DNA of 64,000 nt from Chthoniobacterales bacterium (lineage in GTDB: Bacteria; Verrucomicrobiota; Verrucomicrobiia; Chthoniobacterales; Terrimicrobiaceae). The stretch spans positions 99,595 to 163,594 of the forward strand of contig JACSRU010000115.1 of assembly GCA_014879575.1 (NCBI GenBank), written 5' to 3'. Below, one piece after another: positions 1 through 9,432 of this stretch; positions within the stretch are counted from its first letter, which is position 1; each line of letters opens with the position of its first letter. The position numbers and the translations under genes were made by a program. The notes under the pieces are model-generated. The model was given only the letters and a program-made list of their open reading frames with translations. It did no database searches and was not told where the DNA came from.

Positions 1-40
1 TCTTCAACTGTTCGCTTTCGATCTTCTCAATGATGCTCAT
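1..40 (-). CDS. rplS: 50S ribosomal protein L19, N-terminal fragment
   Basis: Only the first 13 codons are in the window, reading off the left edge on the minus strand. The peptide MSIIEKIESEQLK matches the characteristic L19 start, an acidic helix ending in EQ(L/M)K. L19 is a large-subunit protein at the 30S/50S interface. It lies downstream of the heme operon on the same strand, 170 bp after hemH. Identity rests on 13 residues, so it is probable but not certain. Confidence 0.7.
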   Translation of the reverse strand, partial: MSIIEKIESEQLK

Positions 41-147
41 GACTTGAAAAACTGGAACTGTTCACTATGAACGGTCCCGGGCGGGGTGCAAGAAGGATTC
101 CAGATTATTTCACGAGTGCGAAGGAGGAAGCCCCCCTATCAGGAAAT

Positions 148-184
148 TTGGCCTGCCTGGGGACTTTCCCTCTCCCCGGGCCAA
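148..184 (-). terminator. Stem-loop in the hemH-rplS spacer
   Basis: TTGGCC at 148-153 pairs with GGCCAA at 179-184, with a further GGGGA/TCCCC pairing inside. It sits between the hemH stop and the rplS start. There is no T-run on the minus strand, so it could be a weak terminator, a processing site or a leader structure for rplS. Confidence 0.3.
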
Positions 185-210
185 TTCCACAAGGCTGCCG
201 GGCACCAACC

Positions 211-1245
211 CTACGAGCGACAGGGTCCAAGGCCCCGCCGGAGAAGATTCTCAAGGGCGTCCAGCCACCGGGGATGTTCGTTCAGGCAGGGGATGAGGTC
301 GAATTCCCGTCCACCGGCCTCCAGGAAGATGTCGCGTCCGCGCATGGCAATTTCTTCGAGGGTTTCGAGGCAGTCGGCGACGAAGGCCGGGCAGATCACG
401 AGCAACTTTTTCACGCCGGTTTCCGCGAGGCGGGTGATTTCCAAATCGGTATAGGGCTTCAGCCAGGGATCCCGACCGAGGCGGGACTGGAAGGCGACCG
501 AATACTTTTGCGGAGGCAGTCCGGTTGCTTCGACAAAGGCGCGGACTGTCGCAAAGCATTGGGCGCGGTAACAGGTGGCGTGTGCGGGCGATGCGGTTTC
601 GCAGCAGTTGGGTGTCGCCAGACAATGGGTGCCACTGGGATCTGCTTTGCGCAGATGGCGCTCGGGCAGGCCATGAAAACTGAACAGCAGATGGTCATAG
701 TCGGCGGCAAGATGATCCGCTGCGCTGGCGGCCAGCGCCGCGATATAGTCCGGATCCGCAGGATAGGGCTCCGCGTTGGTCAGCTTCATGCCGGGAGCCC
801 GTTGGGACGCGACTTCTTTTGCCCGGACCACGGCCGTCTCAAAGCTGGACATGGCATAGTGCGGAAAGAGCGGGAGGACAAAGAGGTCGGTGACCCCCTC
901 ATCCCGCAGGCGCCCGATCGCGGAGGCGAGGGAGGGGTTCTGGTAGCGCATGGCCAGTTCGACCACGACGTTCTCTCCAAAACGACGCTGCATTTCACGC
1001 TGCACGTTGCGGCTTGTGACCACGAGGGGCGAGCCTTCGTTCGTCCAAATTTTTTCGTAGGCTTCGGCGGATTGTGCCGAGCGGGCGGGAAGGATGGCGA
1101 GATGGACCACCCACCAACGGATCAGCCACGGGGAGTCGAGCACGCGCGGATCCATGAGAAACTCGCGGAGATACTTCCGCACATCGCCCACGGAGGTGGA
1201 ATCCGGTGATCCAAGGTTTACCAACAACACGCCCTGCTTGCTCAT
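211..1245 (-). CDS. hemH: Ferrochelatase
   Basis: This gene encodes a 344-aa ferrochelatase, the enzyme that inserts Fe2+ into protoporphyrin (or coproporphyrin) in the last steps of heme synthesis. The N-terminal LLVNLGSPDS and the YLREFLMDPRV block are typical. The catalytic-histidine motif SFHGLP lies in the first half of the second domain, followed by the CYRAQC block, QSRLGRDPWL, and CPAFVADCLETLEEI near the C-terminus. Length is normal. The ATG overlaps the hemY stop by 4 bp (ATGA), so it is translationally coupled as the last gene of hemE-hemN-hemY-hemH. Confidence 0.95.
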   Translation of the reverse strand: MSKQGVLLVNLGSPDSTSVGDVRKYLREFLMDPRVLDSPWLIRWWVVHLAILPARSAQSAEAYEKIWTNEGSPLVVTSRNVQREMQRRFGENVVVELAMRYQNPSLASAIGRLRDEGVTDLFVLPLFPHYAMSSFETAVVRAKEVASQRAPGMKLTNAEPYPADPDYIAALAASAADHLAADYDHLLFSFHGLPERHLRKADPSGTHCLATPNCCETASPAHATCYRAQCFATVRAFVEATGLPPQKYSVAFQSRLGRDPWLKPYTDLEITRLAETGVKKLLVICPAFVADCLETLEEIAMRGRDIFLEAGGREFDLIPCLNEHPRWLDALENLLRRGLGPCRS

Positions 1246-2639
1246 GCGGGGGCAGACTGACCGGATGCGGAGGCTTTTTCAATCCGTTCCGCGACCTGGC
1301 AGCCGGAAATTATCGAGTCGCCGAGCGAGATCCCGTCGCGGTAGTGGCCCGCAAAGTAGAGACCGGGAGCTTCCGCCTCGGTGGCGTCCAGAAGCTTTCG
1401 GTAGCGGCCATAGCCAAGGTTGTATTGCGGGATGGCCCGCGCATAGAGCGCGCAATGCTGGAAGGTCGGGCGTCCGTTCACGCCGAACAACTTTTTCAAA
1501 TCCCGAAGTGTGACTTCCACCAATTCCGGCTCGGGCAGTGCCGCCAGTTCCGGGTGGCGCTCCCCGCCGACATAGCTCGTGAGCGTGAGATGGCCGGCTG
1601 GCGCACGGTTTGGAAACAGGGAGGAGGAAAAGATCGTGCCGAGAATGCTGAAGCCCTCGACTTTCGGGATCAACGCCCCGAATCCCTGACAGGGATGCCG
1701 CACATCCTCACGCCGGAAACCAAGCACCACACTCGCCACCGGTGGATGCCGCACTCCGGAAAATGACGACAGATCCAGCAGCCTTCCCGACGACCCGATC
1801 GGCAATCCGGCGAGTTGATGGGCGGTGCCCGCGTAAACAACGACGTCGTGTCTGGCCGAAAAATCCCCGTCGGGATGGCTGAGGGCGAGCGTCCATCCCC
1901 CGCCATCCCTCGTGAGCCGTTTGACAGAGGTGCGCCGCTTGACCGCGTCCCCCAGTTGTTCCCCCAAGGCATCGGGAAGCGTCTGCAACCCCTCGTCGAA
2001 CGAAAATTTCGGCGCGCGGTCCTTGGCGACTTCCCGACGTTTCCTCCGCTCCCGGGCTCCGAGAATCTGACCTTTGACAAGCGAGCCGTATCGGGCTTCC
2101 AGGGCGGCGAGCTTGGGAAACGCCTGCTGGAGCGACAGGTTGGCAGGATCGCCCGCATAGACGCCGGCCACCATGGCATCAATGGCATGGTCGAGGAATT
2201 CCTGGCCCAACCGCCGCCGGACAAACGCCGCAATGCTCTCCTCGGCGCCATCCCGCCGGGGCGGCACAAAGGGTTCGCGCAGCACGGCCAGCTTGGCGCG
2301 AAACGTGAAAAGTTCGGTCGTGAAAAATTCCAGCGGCGATCCGGGCATTGCCATGGGCCGCCCGTAGCGGACCACGTAGCGCGCGCCGGCCTCCGGCGCG
2401 GGAAAGATCCGGCGGGATTCGAGTCCCGCATCGCGGACAAGTTGAGTGATTTTTGGCGAGGTCTCAAGGATCGTGTTTGGCCCGAACTCCGCAAGGTAGC
2501 CGTCCTTGCGCAGCGATTGGATCACGCCGCCGATCCGGGGGCTCGCCTCGTAGAGCGTCACGGGAAATCCCGCCCGCCGGAGTCTGAACGCTGCGGTCAA
2601 TCCCGTGATGCCCGCTCCGATGATTGCGACGGATTGCAT
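1242..2639 (-). CDS. hemY: Protoporphyrinogen/coproporphyrinogen oxidase, HemY type
   Basis: A 465-aa FAD enzyme that oxidises protoporphyrinogen IX (or coproporphyrinogen III in the coproporphyrin branch) using oxygen. It starts with the dinucleotide-binding motif AIIGAGITGLTAAFRLRRAG and the LYEASPRIGGVIQS block. The C-terminal FAD motif is GLYFAGHYRDGISLGD. It overlaps hemN by 1 bp (TGATG) and hemH by 4 bp. Which heme branch it serves cannot be told from sequence alone. The presence of hemN, a coproporphyrinogen dehydrogenase, next door favours the protoporphyrin route. Confidence 0.92.
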   Translation of the reverse strand: MQSVAIIGAGITGLTAAFRLRRAGFPVTLYEASPRIGGVIQSLRKDGYLAEFGPNTILETSPKITQLVRDAGLESRRIFPAPEAGARYVVRYGRPMAMPGSPLEFFTTELFTFRAKLAVLREPFVPPRRDGAEESIAAFVRRRLGQEFLDHAIDAMVAGVYAGDPANLSLQQAFPKLAALEARYGSLVKGQILGARERRKRREVAKDRAPKFSFDEGLQTLPDALGEQLGDAVKRRTSVKRLTRDGGGWTLALSHPDGDFSARHDVVVYAGTAHQLAGLPIGSSGRLLDLSSFSGVRHPPVASVVLGFRREDVRHPCQGFGALIPKVEGFSILGTIFSSSLFPNRAPAGHLTLTSYVGGERHPELAALPEPELVEVTLRDLKKLFGVNGRPTFQHCALYARAIPQYNLGYGRYRKLLDATEAEAPGLYFAGHYRDGISLGDSIISGCQVAERIEKASASGQSAPA

Positions 2640-4015
2640 CAGACGGTCTTCGAGTGCTGTTTTTCGCCGACGGGAGCAAGCAGGTTGTCAAAACACATCG
2701 CGATATTCCGGATGAAGAGCCGTCCGCTGTCGGTGACGACAAGGCCGCCCGGCGCGCGCCGCACGAGCCCGTCGGCCTGAAAGGGCTCGAGGGCCTCCAG
2801 TTCCTTCGCGAAGTGGCCCGCGAAATCCAAGCCCAGCTCCCGCGACAATTCTGTAAAATCGAGGGACAGATCGCACAGGATGCGACGAATCGTTTCGCGC
2901 CGGATCTTGTCCTCTCCCGTGACGAAACACCCGCGCTGCCACGGCGGCTTCCCGGCCTCCACCGCTTCCCGATACTTTGGGAGGTCTTTTTCATTTTGCC
3001 AGTAGGCGTCGGGGATTTGGGAAATGGCGGACATGCCGAAGGAATAGATGTCCGAACCCGAACAGGTGCTGTAGCCCTGAAAATTTCTTTGGAGCTGTTT
3101 GTTGCTCTGGGCGAGCGCGAGCTCGTCGTCCGGACGCGCAAAATGGTCCATCCCGATATAGACATACCTCCCGTTGGCCGTGAGTTTTTCGATGACCATC
3201 TTGAGCAGTTGGAGCTTGGTTTCCGGAGCGGGCAGGATTTTCGCCTCAAGGATTTTTTGGGCGGGCTTGATCCACGGCACATGCGCGTAGCTGAACACGG
3301 CCAGACGGTCCGGCTGCATGTCCAGAACCACGTCCAGTGTTTCGCGGAAAGTTTCCGGGGTCTGGTGCGGAAGTCCGTAAATGAGGTCGAGATTGATCGA
3401 GCGGAAGCCGAGTTCGCGCATCCAATCCAGTGCCTGCTGCGTCATTTCCCGGGGTTGAATCCGATGGATCGCCTCCTGCACCCGGGGGTGAAAATCCTGC
3501 ACACCCATCGAGGCCCGATTGAATCCGACCTCGCGAAGCGCCACCAGGTGGTCGCGTGTGAGGCGGCGGGGATCAACCTCCACGCTCGCCTCGATATCCG
3601 GGGAGAAATCCAGGTGCCGACGGAGAATCCCGCCGAGTCTCCGGATTTCGTCCGGACGCAAAAATGTGGGCGAGCCTCCGCCGAAGTGGAGCTGCACAAC
3701 CTTGCGCGCGGGATTCAACCGGGATGTCATGCCCGCGATTTCCCGCTCGAGAAAACCGATGTAATCCGTCCCTTGGGCATGGTTCCGTGTGATCACGGTC
3801 GTGCAGCCGCAAAACCAGCAAAGCGTTTCGCAGAACGGAATATGAACGTAAATCGAGAGGTCGCGGGCGCTGCGATTGTTCGCCTCGATGCGCGCCTCAA
3901 GTTCTTCCCGGGAAAAATCCTCCGTGAATTTCGTGGTCGGCGGATAGCTTGTATAGCGCGGACCGGCGACGTTGTATTTTTTCACCAACTCGAGATCGAC
4001 GGATAGCGGGTTCAT
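2639..4015 (-). CDS. hemN: Oxygen-independent coproporphyrinogen III dehydrogenase
   Basis: A 458-aa radical SAM enzyme that converts coproporphyrinogen III to protoporphyrinogen IX. The [4Fe-4S] motif is CETLCWFCGC, the CxxxCxxC arrangement plus the extra GC typical of true HemN. The N-terminal KYNVAGPRYTSYPP, with the tyrosine that contacts the second SAM, is also present. The start at 4015 (MNPLSVDLEL) is chosen because its ATG overlaps the hemE stop as ATGA. An in-frame start 48 bp upstream would overlap hemE further and adds no family sequence. Confidence 0.95.
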   Translation of the reverse strand: MNPLSVDLELVKKYNVAGPRYTSYPPTTKFTEDFSREELEARIEANNRSARDLSIYVHIPFCETLCWFCGCTTVITRNHAQGTDYIGFLEREIAGMTSRLNPARKVVQLHFGGGSPTFLRPDEIRRLGGILRRHLDFSPDIEASVEVDPRRLTRDHLVALREVGFNRASMGVQDFHPRVQEAIHRIQPREMTQQALDWMRELGFRSINLDLIYGLPHQTPETFRETLDVVLDMQPDRLAVFSYAHVPWIKPAQKILEAKILPAPETKLQLLKMVIEKLTANGRYVYIGMDHFARPDDELALAQSNKQLQRNFQGYSTCSGSDIYSFGMSAISQIPDAYWQNEKDLPKYREAVEAGKPPWQRGCFVTGEDKIRRETIRRILCDLSLDFTELSRELGLDFAGHFAKELEALEPFQADGLVRRAPGGLVVTDSGRLFIRNIAMCFDNLLAPVGEKQHSKTV

Positions 4016-5100
4016 GTTTGGAGGGAAAAATCCCGCACGGTATCCACCAGGGCCTGGAGGCATTCCAACTTGGCGGCGGGCGTCACTCCGTGCCCGAGGT
4101 TGAAGACATGACCGGGAAGTCCTTTCATTTCGCGAAGAATCCGGGCGGTCTCGGCGGCCACAATTTCCGGGGTGGTGGTGAGCAAAAAAGGGTCGAGGTT
4201 TCCCTGGACACCGACAGCTGCGGGCAACTGACGGCGGACGGCCGCCAGGGGCTGCGTCCAGTCCACGCTCAGGACATTTGCGCCAGTGCTTGCGAGTTCC
4301 GGCAGTCGTGCGGATGCGCCCTTGGTAAAAACAATCACCGGGACCGCTCCCGCCAAGGCGGCAATGATTTCGCGCATCCAGCGTCCGGAGGCCGCCTCAT
4401 ACGCATCGTCGGAGAGAAAATCCCCGTGGCTGTCAAAGATCTGCACCGCCTCGGCACCGGCGGCGATCTGCAGACGCAAAAAATCCACAAGGACCGCAAC
4501 GAGCTTCTCCATCAACTCCCCGAACAGGAGCGGCTCGGAATAAAAAAGCTCCTTCGCGCGGTGCGCCTCGCCGAAGCTGGATCCATCGACCATGTAGCGG
4601 GCAAGTGTCCAGGGAGATCCGGCGAAGCCAAGCAAAGCCGTGCGCCCGCCCAGTTCCGGCTTGATGAGCGAAAGAGCGGCCGCGACGTATTGCAGCCGCT
4701 CGACGGCATTCCGCGCATCCAATCGCCGGATGTCTCCCGCCGATTTCACCGCAAATTCCATTTCAATGCCCCCGCCCTTTTCACGGAAGTGATACGCCTG
4801 GCCCATCGCCTCGGGCACGACGAGGATGTCGCTAAACAAAACCGCCGCGTCAAAATCAAAACGCCGGATCGGCTGCAGCGTCGCCTCTGCGGCCAGTTCC
4901 GGCGTCCGCACAAGTTCGAGAAACGGATGCTTTTCCTTGAGTGCCCGGTATTCCGGCAACGCGCGGCCGGCCTGCCGCATCAGCCAGACCGGCGTGCGAT
5001 CCACCGGAAGACACCGGCAGGCGGCCAAAAAACGTCCCCGGTTGTTCAGCGGTTCCGCTGCGAGACGCCCACTCGAAGCCGACGGCGAATCCGTCTTCAC
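4012..5100 (-). CDS. hemE: Uroporphyrinogen decarboxylase
   Basis: This enzyme decarboxylates the four acetate side chains of uroporphyrinogen III to give coproporphyrinogen III. The N-terminal signature RTPVWLMRQAGRALPEYR is complete, as is the GFAGSPWTLARYMVDG block and the C-terminal NLGHGVTP. The GTG at 5100 is chosen as start because a GAGGAG Shine-Dalgarno lies about 12 bp upstream. An ATG at 5157 would add 19 residues that do not look like the family. It is the first gene of the heme operon and faces the divergent glycosyltransferase gene at 5404. Confidence 0.92.
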   Translation of the reverse strand: MKTDSPSASSGRLAAEPLNNRGRFLAACRCLPVDRTPVWLMRQAGRALPEYRALKEKHPFLELVRTPELAAEATLQPIRRFDFDAAVLFSDILVVPEAMGQAYHFREKGGGIEMEFAVKSAGDIRRLDARNAVERLQYVAAALSLIKPELGGRTALLGFAGSPWTLARYMVDGSSFGEAHRAKELFYSEPLLFGELMEKLVAVLVDFLRLQIAAGAEAVQIFDSHGDFLSDDAYEAASGRWMREIIAALAGAVPVIVFTKGASARLPELASTGANVLSVDWTQPLAAVRRQLPAAVGVQGNLDPFLLTTTPEIVAAETARILREMKGLPGHVFNLGHGVTPAAKLECLQALVDTVRDFSLQT

Positions 5101-5403
5101 CGGATGAAAAATCTCCTCGGGAAATCGCGCGGGTGTTCGGTCATGGACAATTCCCAAGCCAAGGCGAAAAAACTGACCGCGTAAACCCCAAACCGCGAAT
5201 TTTCCCCGCCGTCACCCCGTGCGCCTCCGCAACAGACGGCTCGCAAAGTGTGGTTCTTCCCCATCCCCACTCCCCTCCGACCAGACAGGATATGCCTCAC
5301 GCGAGGCATTTTCTGTTGCGGCCAAATTCTTTGCGCTCCGCGTGCCGTGCGTTCGGATGGGACTTGAGGAACGGCGGTTTTTTCGGCAGGCTTTCGCCTA
5401 TTC
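5101..5403. other. Divergent intergenic region
   Basis: About 300 bp between the divergently read hemE operon and the glycosyltransferase gene. It must hold promoters for both directions, but no clear boxes, repeats or RNA structure were recognised. Confidence 0.5.
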
Positions 5404-6585
5404 ATGGGCAAGCGGGTTCTTATTCTTTCGGCTTCGGTCGGTTCCGGCCACGTTAAGGCAGCCGATGCGCTTGCCCGGGTGATGAAGGGCCGTCCGGATG
5501 TCGATGAGGTGCTCTCCGATGATTCGCTGGACCACACGAACGTGCTCCACAAGCAACTCTATTCCACGCTCTACTCAAAACTCTCTTCGATGCTGCCGGA
5601 ATTTTTGGGCTGGTGGTATGAATCGAGCGACGACCCCTGGGTCTCGGACAAGGGACGTCTGGCTCTCGACATTCCGCAGGCCCTTCCGCTGATGAATCTG
5701 GTCCGGGAGTTTCGTCCGGACATCATTCTCTGCACGCACTTCATGCCGGCCGGAGTTCTCTCCTGGCTGATTGGAAATGGAAAACTGGATGCGCGCCTGG
5801 GGATCGTCGTTACGGACTTCCACTTCCATGCGTTTTGGATCACGCGGGCCTTCGACTGGTATTTCGTGGCGCAGGAGGAGGACAAGATCCACATGGAGGC
5901 GCTCGGACTTCCGGGGGACCACATCGAGGTGACGGGAATCCCTGTCGAGCCGGAATTCGAGAAACCGGTGGACGCGGCATCCGTGCTCACGCGGCATGGC
6001 CTGCGGCCCGGACGTCCGACTCTCCTTGTTGCGGGCGGCGCACTGGGTCTGAGTCCGGCCACAGCCGTCGTGAGGCGCCTCCTCCAGCTCGACAGCGATT
6101 TCCAAGCTCTGATTGTCTGCGGAAAGAACGCCGAACTCCATGAGGAGGTGAGCCAGTTGGTGCGCGAGCGGCCCGGGGATTTCCGGGTTTTCGGCTATAC
6201 CACGGAAATGCCGGATCTTATGGCCGCGTCCACAATCCTCCTCAGCAAGCCCGGCGGCATGACAACGGCCGAGGCTCTCGCGCGCGGACTGCCGATGGTA
6301 ATCCTCGACCCAATCGGCGGACAGGAGGAACGAAATTCCGATGTGCTTCTCGAGCTCGGCGCCGCTGTCAAATGCACCGAGGTGACACTCGTTGGCCACA
6401 AGCTGAAAAAGCTTCTCGAGAACCCGGCACGGATCCGCGCCATGTCGGAAAACGCCCGGGCGCTTGGTCGTCCGTCCGCCGCCCGAGACATTGCCGACAT
6501 TGTCCTCAAGACGCCCGGGCGCCCGCCGGTCAAAATCTCCAAACGCCGGGAGAAGGCACTCCGCAAGCGCATCGCGGCCACATAG
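5404..6585 (+). CDS. MGDG-synthase-like glycosyltransferase (GT28)
   Basis: A 393-aa member of the monogalactosyldiacylglycerol synthase/UgtP group, which transfers a sugar from a nucleotide sugar to diacylglycerol at the cytoplasmic face of the membrane. The N-terminal VLILSASVGSGHVKAADAL carries the family GxGH motif, and DFHFHAFWI the acceptor-side block. The C-terminal half has the GT-B donor site: VAGGALGLSP, then LLSKPGGMTTAEALARGLPM. The C-terminus is basic (KISKRREKALRKR), as expected for a membrane-surface enzyme. The GH1 gene starts 24 bp downstream. Sugar and lipid specificity are not resolved. Confidence 0.82.
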   Translation: MGKRVLILSASVGSGHVKAADALARVMKGRPDVDEVLSDDSLDHTNVLHKQLYSTLYSKLSSMLPEFLGWWYESSDDPWVSDKGRLALDIPQALPLMNLVREFRPDIILCTHFMPAGVLSWLIGNGKLDARLGIVVTDFHFHAFWITRAFDWYFVAQEEDKIHMEALGLPGDHIEVTGIPVEPEFEKPVDAASVLTRHGLRPGRPTLLVAGGALGLSPATAVVRRLLQLDSDFQALIVCGKNAELHEEVSQLVRERPGDFRVFGYTTEMPDLMAASTILLSKPGGMTTAEALARGLPMVILDPIGGQEERNSDVLLELGAAVKCTEVTLVGHKLKKLLENPARIRAMSENARALGRPSAARDIADIVLKTPGRPPVKISKRREKALRKRIAAT

Positions 6586-6609
6586 CGGGTTCGCCCGTTG
6601 CCTCCCGCC

Positions 6610-8172
6610 ATGATCGTACCCGGCCCCTCTGGAACCGACAACCCTCCCCGCCTGTCCCCGGACTTTCTGGTCGGTGTCGCCACGGCGGGCTACCAGTGCG
6701 AGGGCGGCTACAATGGCACTGGACAACCTCACAACAACTGGGCCAACCATGAGGCCTGTGGAAGGGTCGCCGTCACGGGAGTCGCGACCGATTTCTGGAA
6801 TCGCTACCGGGAGGATTATGCGCTCTGCCGCGACATCGGGCTCAATGCCTTTCGCCTGAGCATCGAGTGGACGCGCGTGCAGCCGTCGGATTCGGCGGAG
6901 GCCGTCACGACGCCGCCGGACTTCGATCAGGCAGCCATTGATGCTTACGCGGAGCGCATTGCGGCCTGCAGGCTCGCCGGCATGGAGCCGGTCGTCACGC
7001 TCCATCACTTCACGCATCCGGCCTGGTTGGGGTGCGACGCCTGGCTCGAAGACACAACCCCGGCCCTCTTCGAAAAGTTTGTTGTCACGACCCTGGCCCG
7101 CCTGAACGACCAGCTCTGCGAGCGGTTCGCTCAGGCTCCGATTCACTGGTATGTGACGCTCAACGAACCGAACATGCTCGTCTTGAACACCTACCTGAAC
7201 CGCCATTTCCCCGGTGGGTCCGAGGGGGGAATCCAGGTCGGGCTCCGGGCGTATAACCGTCTGCTGGCGGCGCATGTTCGCGCTTACAATGCCATCCACG
7301 ACCTCCATGAGTCGCGGGGCTGGCCCTCGCCGCGTGTGACCATGAACACGTTTTGCAGCGATGTTTACTGGTCGGAGCAAATGCTCCTCGATCTTTTGTG
7401 TTTTCGCGAGCATCGGATTTCGCCGTCCGCGTTACGGGAGCATTTGGGCGGGCGCGCCAATGCCTTGGCGGACGCGCTGCGCGACGCGCATCTTCCGGTG
7501 CGCGCTGATCCGCTGACCTGGGCTGGTCAGGCCCTTCAGGTGACGGCCAACTTCCTCGTCCGCCGGGCCGCCACGGTCGAAGCGTTTGATTACTTTCTGG
7601 CGGAAGCCGGGCGTTCGAAGCGGGATGTGTTCCTCGATTACCTTGGCCTGGACTACTACGATCCTTTTCTCATCCACATTTTTCGGATTCCGTCATTCCG
7701 GGATCTGGAGTTTCCGCAGCGCAGCCTGCACGGACGCCTGATGGATGGACTTTCCAGCAAGTGGTGGGACTGGCACATTCTGCCGGAAGGACTCCACGCA
7801 TTCTGCGCACACTACGCGCGCTCCTTTCCGGGAAAGGGAATTTTGATTGCGGAGAATGGCATGGCACTGCGGTTGACTGCGGGCAATCAGCCGGGGCCGC
7901 AGCGCAGGGATCGGATCACGCGCAGCGAATTTCTCTGTGCCCACTTTGACGAGATGCGCAGAATGCTGGACGCACAAATCCCCCTCCTGGGCTACCTCCA
8001 CTGGTCGCTCACGGACAACTATGAATGGGGGTCATTCTCCCCGCGGTTCGGATTGTTCCAAATCGATTACGCGGCCGGCCTCCAGCGGCGGGCAGTGGAT
8101 CACCTGGGCGACAATCCGTCGCTGACCTATGCGCGGCTCATCCGGAAACTCCGACAATCCGGAGGTAGTTGA
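6610..8172 (+). CDS. Glycoside hydrolase family 1 protein
   Basis: A 520-aa TIM-barrel beta-glycosidase relative. It has FLVGVATAGYQCEGGYN near the N-terminus, the acid/base motif TLNEPNM and the nucleophile motif IAENGMAL, so both catalytic glutamates are present. YLHWSLTDNYEWGSF closes the family signature. There is no signal peptide, suggesting a cytoplasmic enzyme or membrane-side glycosyl transfer. The start at ATG 6610 is preferred over a TTG 12 bp upstream. Its position 24 bp after a glycolipid glycosyltransferase invites a role in glycolipid remodelling, but that is inference. Confidence 0.88.
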   Translation: MIVPGPSGTDNPPRLSPDFLVGVATAGYQCEGGYNGTGQPHNNWANHEACGRVAVTGVATDFWNRYREDYALCRDIGLNAFRLSIEWTRVQPSDSAEAVTTPPDFDQAAIDAYAERIAACRLAGMEPVVTLHHFTHPAWLGCDAWLEDTTPALFEKFVVTTLARLNDQLCERFAQAPIHWYVTLNEPNMLVLNTYLNRHFPGGSEGGIQVGLRAYNRLLAAHVRAYNAIHDLHESRGWPSPRVTMNTFCSDVYWSEQMLLDLLCFREHRISPSALREHLGGRANALADALRDAHLPVRADPLTWAGQALQVTANFLVRRAATVEAFDYFLAEAGRSKRDVFLDYLGLDYYDPFLIHIFRIPSFRDLEFPQRSLHGRLMDGLSSKWWDWHILPEGLHAFCAHYARSFPGKGILIAENGMALRLTAGNQPGPQRRDRITRSEFLCAHFDEMRRMLDAQIPLLGYLHWSLTDNYEWGSFSPRFGLFQIDYAAGLQRRAVDHLGDNPSLTYARLIRKLRQSGGS

Positions 8173-8249
8173 GGCATGGAAGCATGAAAAAATCCCCCCG
8201 GCATTCCTGAAGAAGCCTTGAGACAACGCGGCGCGGACAGGCCACCAAG

Positions 8250-9113
8250 TCAGGGCGGAGTCACGGCTTGGGGCGCGGGCTGAACCAGAGGGAGAAACTC
8301 AACCTGGGGCGTGGGTTGGGTCTGCGGCAGGAACTCGACCGGCGGCAGGGGCTCCGCCTGCAAGGGGGAGTCGGCTTGCGAGGGAGGTTCCGCTGGTGGC
8401 GCGGGTTGGGCCTGTGCCGGGGAACCTGGCGGGCGCAACTCGCTGGCCGTGCAGAGAACGTATCCGCGTTTGACCAGGGCATCGAATACCACTGGCATTT
8501 GCTTGGCGGATTTTTGAAAACTTTCATGAGCCAGAATCACGGAACCCGGCTTCACCCCATCGAGAATCACCCGCAGAAGTTTTGCCTGGCTCGGATTGCG
8601 CCAGTCGCCGGAATCCAATGTGGAATCCAGCACTTCGTATCCTTCCTTTTGAACCAGACCGCGCAGGGATTCGTCCAGCTCGCCGTTGGTCGCACGAAAA
8701 TACCTGGGCTTTACGCCTGCCACGCGCACGATGGCTTCGTCGGCCGCCCGAATTTCCCGCGCGATGTCCGCCGGGCTCAGTTTTTTGAGGTTGGGCAACG
8801 AATACGTGTGGTTGGCGATCTCATGGCCTTCGGAAACAATCCGCCGCGCAAGTCCCGGATTGGATTCCAGGTTCTGCCCGCTCACAGCAAACGTCGCCTT
8901 CATGCCATGTTTCTTCAGCGCATCCAGCAGGAGGGGCGTGACGTAGGGCGAGGGGCCGTCCTCAAAGACAAACGCGATGTGCCTGGACAACGCAGATGTC
9001 GGTGCCGGAGCCAGCCCGGGAGGCGACGAAACCTCGGCTTCGGGAATCTGCCCGAGTGCCAGCCGCCCCAGCAGGAGGAAACTCATCAAAACTCCATGCA
9101 GGCGACTTTTCAT
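8250..9113 (-). CDS. Secreted NodB-fold polysaccharide deacetylase with P/Q-rich tail
   Basis: A 287-aa CE4-type protein. The start MKSRLHGVLMSFLLLG (9113) gives a clean signal peptide, while an upstream in-frame start would bury it. Motif 1, usually TFDDGP, reads VFEDGPSP, so the first aspartate (catalytic base) is glutamate and the metal-binding one is kept. Motif 2 is HEIANHTYS, with both metal histidines. The last 60 or so residues are a low-complexity Pro/Gln/Ala tail with repeats of PPVEFLPQ type. It could act on peptidoglycan or another amino-sugar polymer. The Glu replacement leaves activity uncertain. Confidence 0.8.
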   Translation of the reverse strand: MKSRLHGVLMSFLLLGRLALGQIPEAEVSSPPGLAPAPTSALSRHIAFVFEDGPSPYVTPLLLDALKKHGMKATFAVSGQNLESNPGLARRIVSEGHEIANHTYSLPNLKKLSPADIAREIRAADEAIVRVAGVKPRYFRATNGELDESLRGLVQKEGYEVLDSTLDSGDWRNPSQAKLLRVILDGVKPGSVILAHESFQKSAKQMPVVFDALVKRGYVLCTASELRPPGSPAQAQPAPPAEPPSQADSPLQAEPLPPVEFLPQTQPTPQVEFLPLVQPAPQAVTPP

Positions 9114-9126
9114 TCCCGGAGGGACT

Positions 9127-9432
9127 TCAGAGGCCGGGGATCTTGAGCCCTCCCGTGAGGCGTCCCATCTCATTCCCCGCAAGTGCCTTGGCTTCTTCGA
9201 GAGCCTGTTTGACTCCGGAGAGAATGAGATCCTCGAGAAACTCCACATCCTGCGGATCCACGACCTGCGGGTCGATTTTTATCGAAACAATGTCCCCTGC
9301 CCCCGTGGCGGTGACTTTGATTTTCCCCCCGCCGGCGTTGACTTCGAGAGTGCGTGCGGCGAGTTCATCCTGGACCTGCGCCATGCGTTCCTGCATGCGC
9401 TGGGCTTCCTTCATCATTTTGGCAATATTCAT
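9127..9432 (-). CDS. ybaB: YbaB/EbfC nucleoid-associated protein
   Basis: A 101-aa protein with the typical MNIAKMMKEAQRMQERMAQ helix and the TATGAGDIVSIKIDPQVVDP core. YbaB forms dimers that bind DNA and is commonly encoded right after dnaX, as here. The ATG overlaps the dnaX stop by 4 bp, showing coupled translation. Length and sequence are ordinary for the family. Confidence 0.93.
   Translation of the reverse strand: MNIAKMMKEAQRMQERMAQVQDELAARTLEVNAGGGKIKVTATGAGDIVSIKIDPQVVDPQDVEFLEDLILSGVKQALEEAKALAGNEMGRLTGGLKIPGL

Noticed and set aside
5575..7413. 612-codon minus-strand frame opposite the glycosyltransferase and GH1 genes
   Set aside because: Its protein is low quality and both plus-strand genes have clear catalytic motifs.
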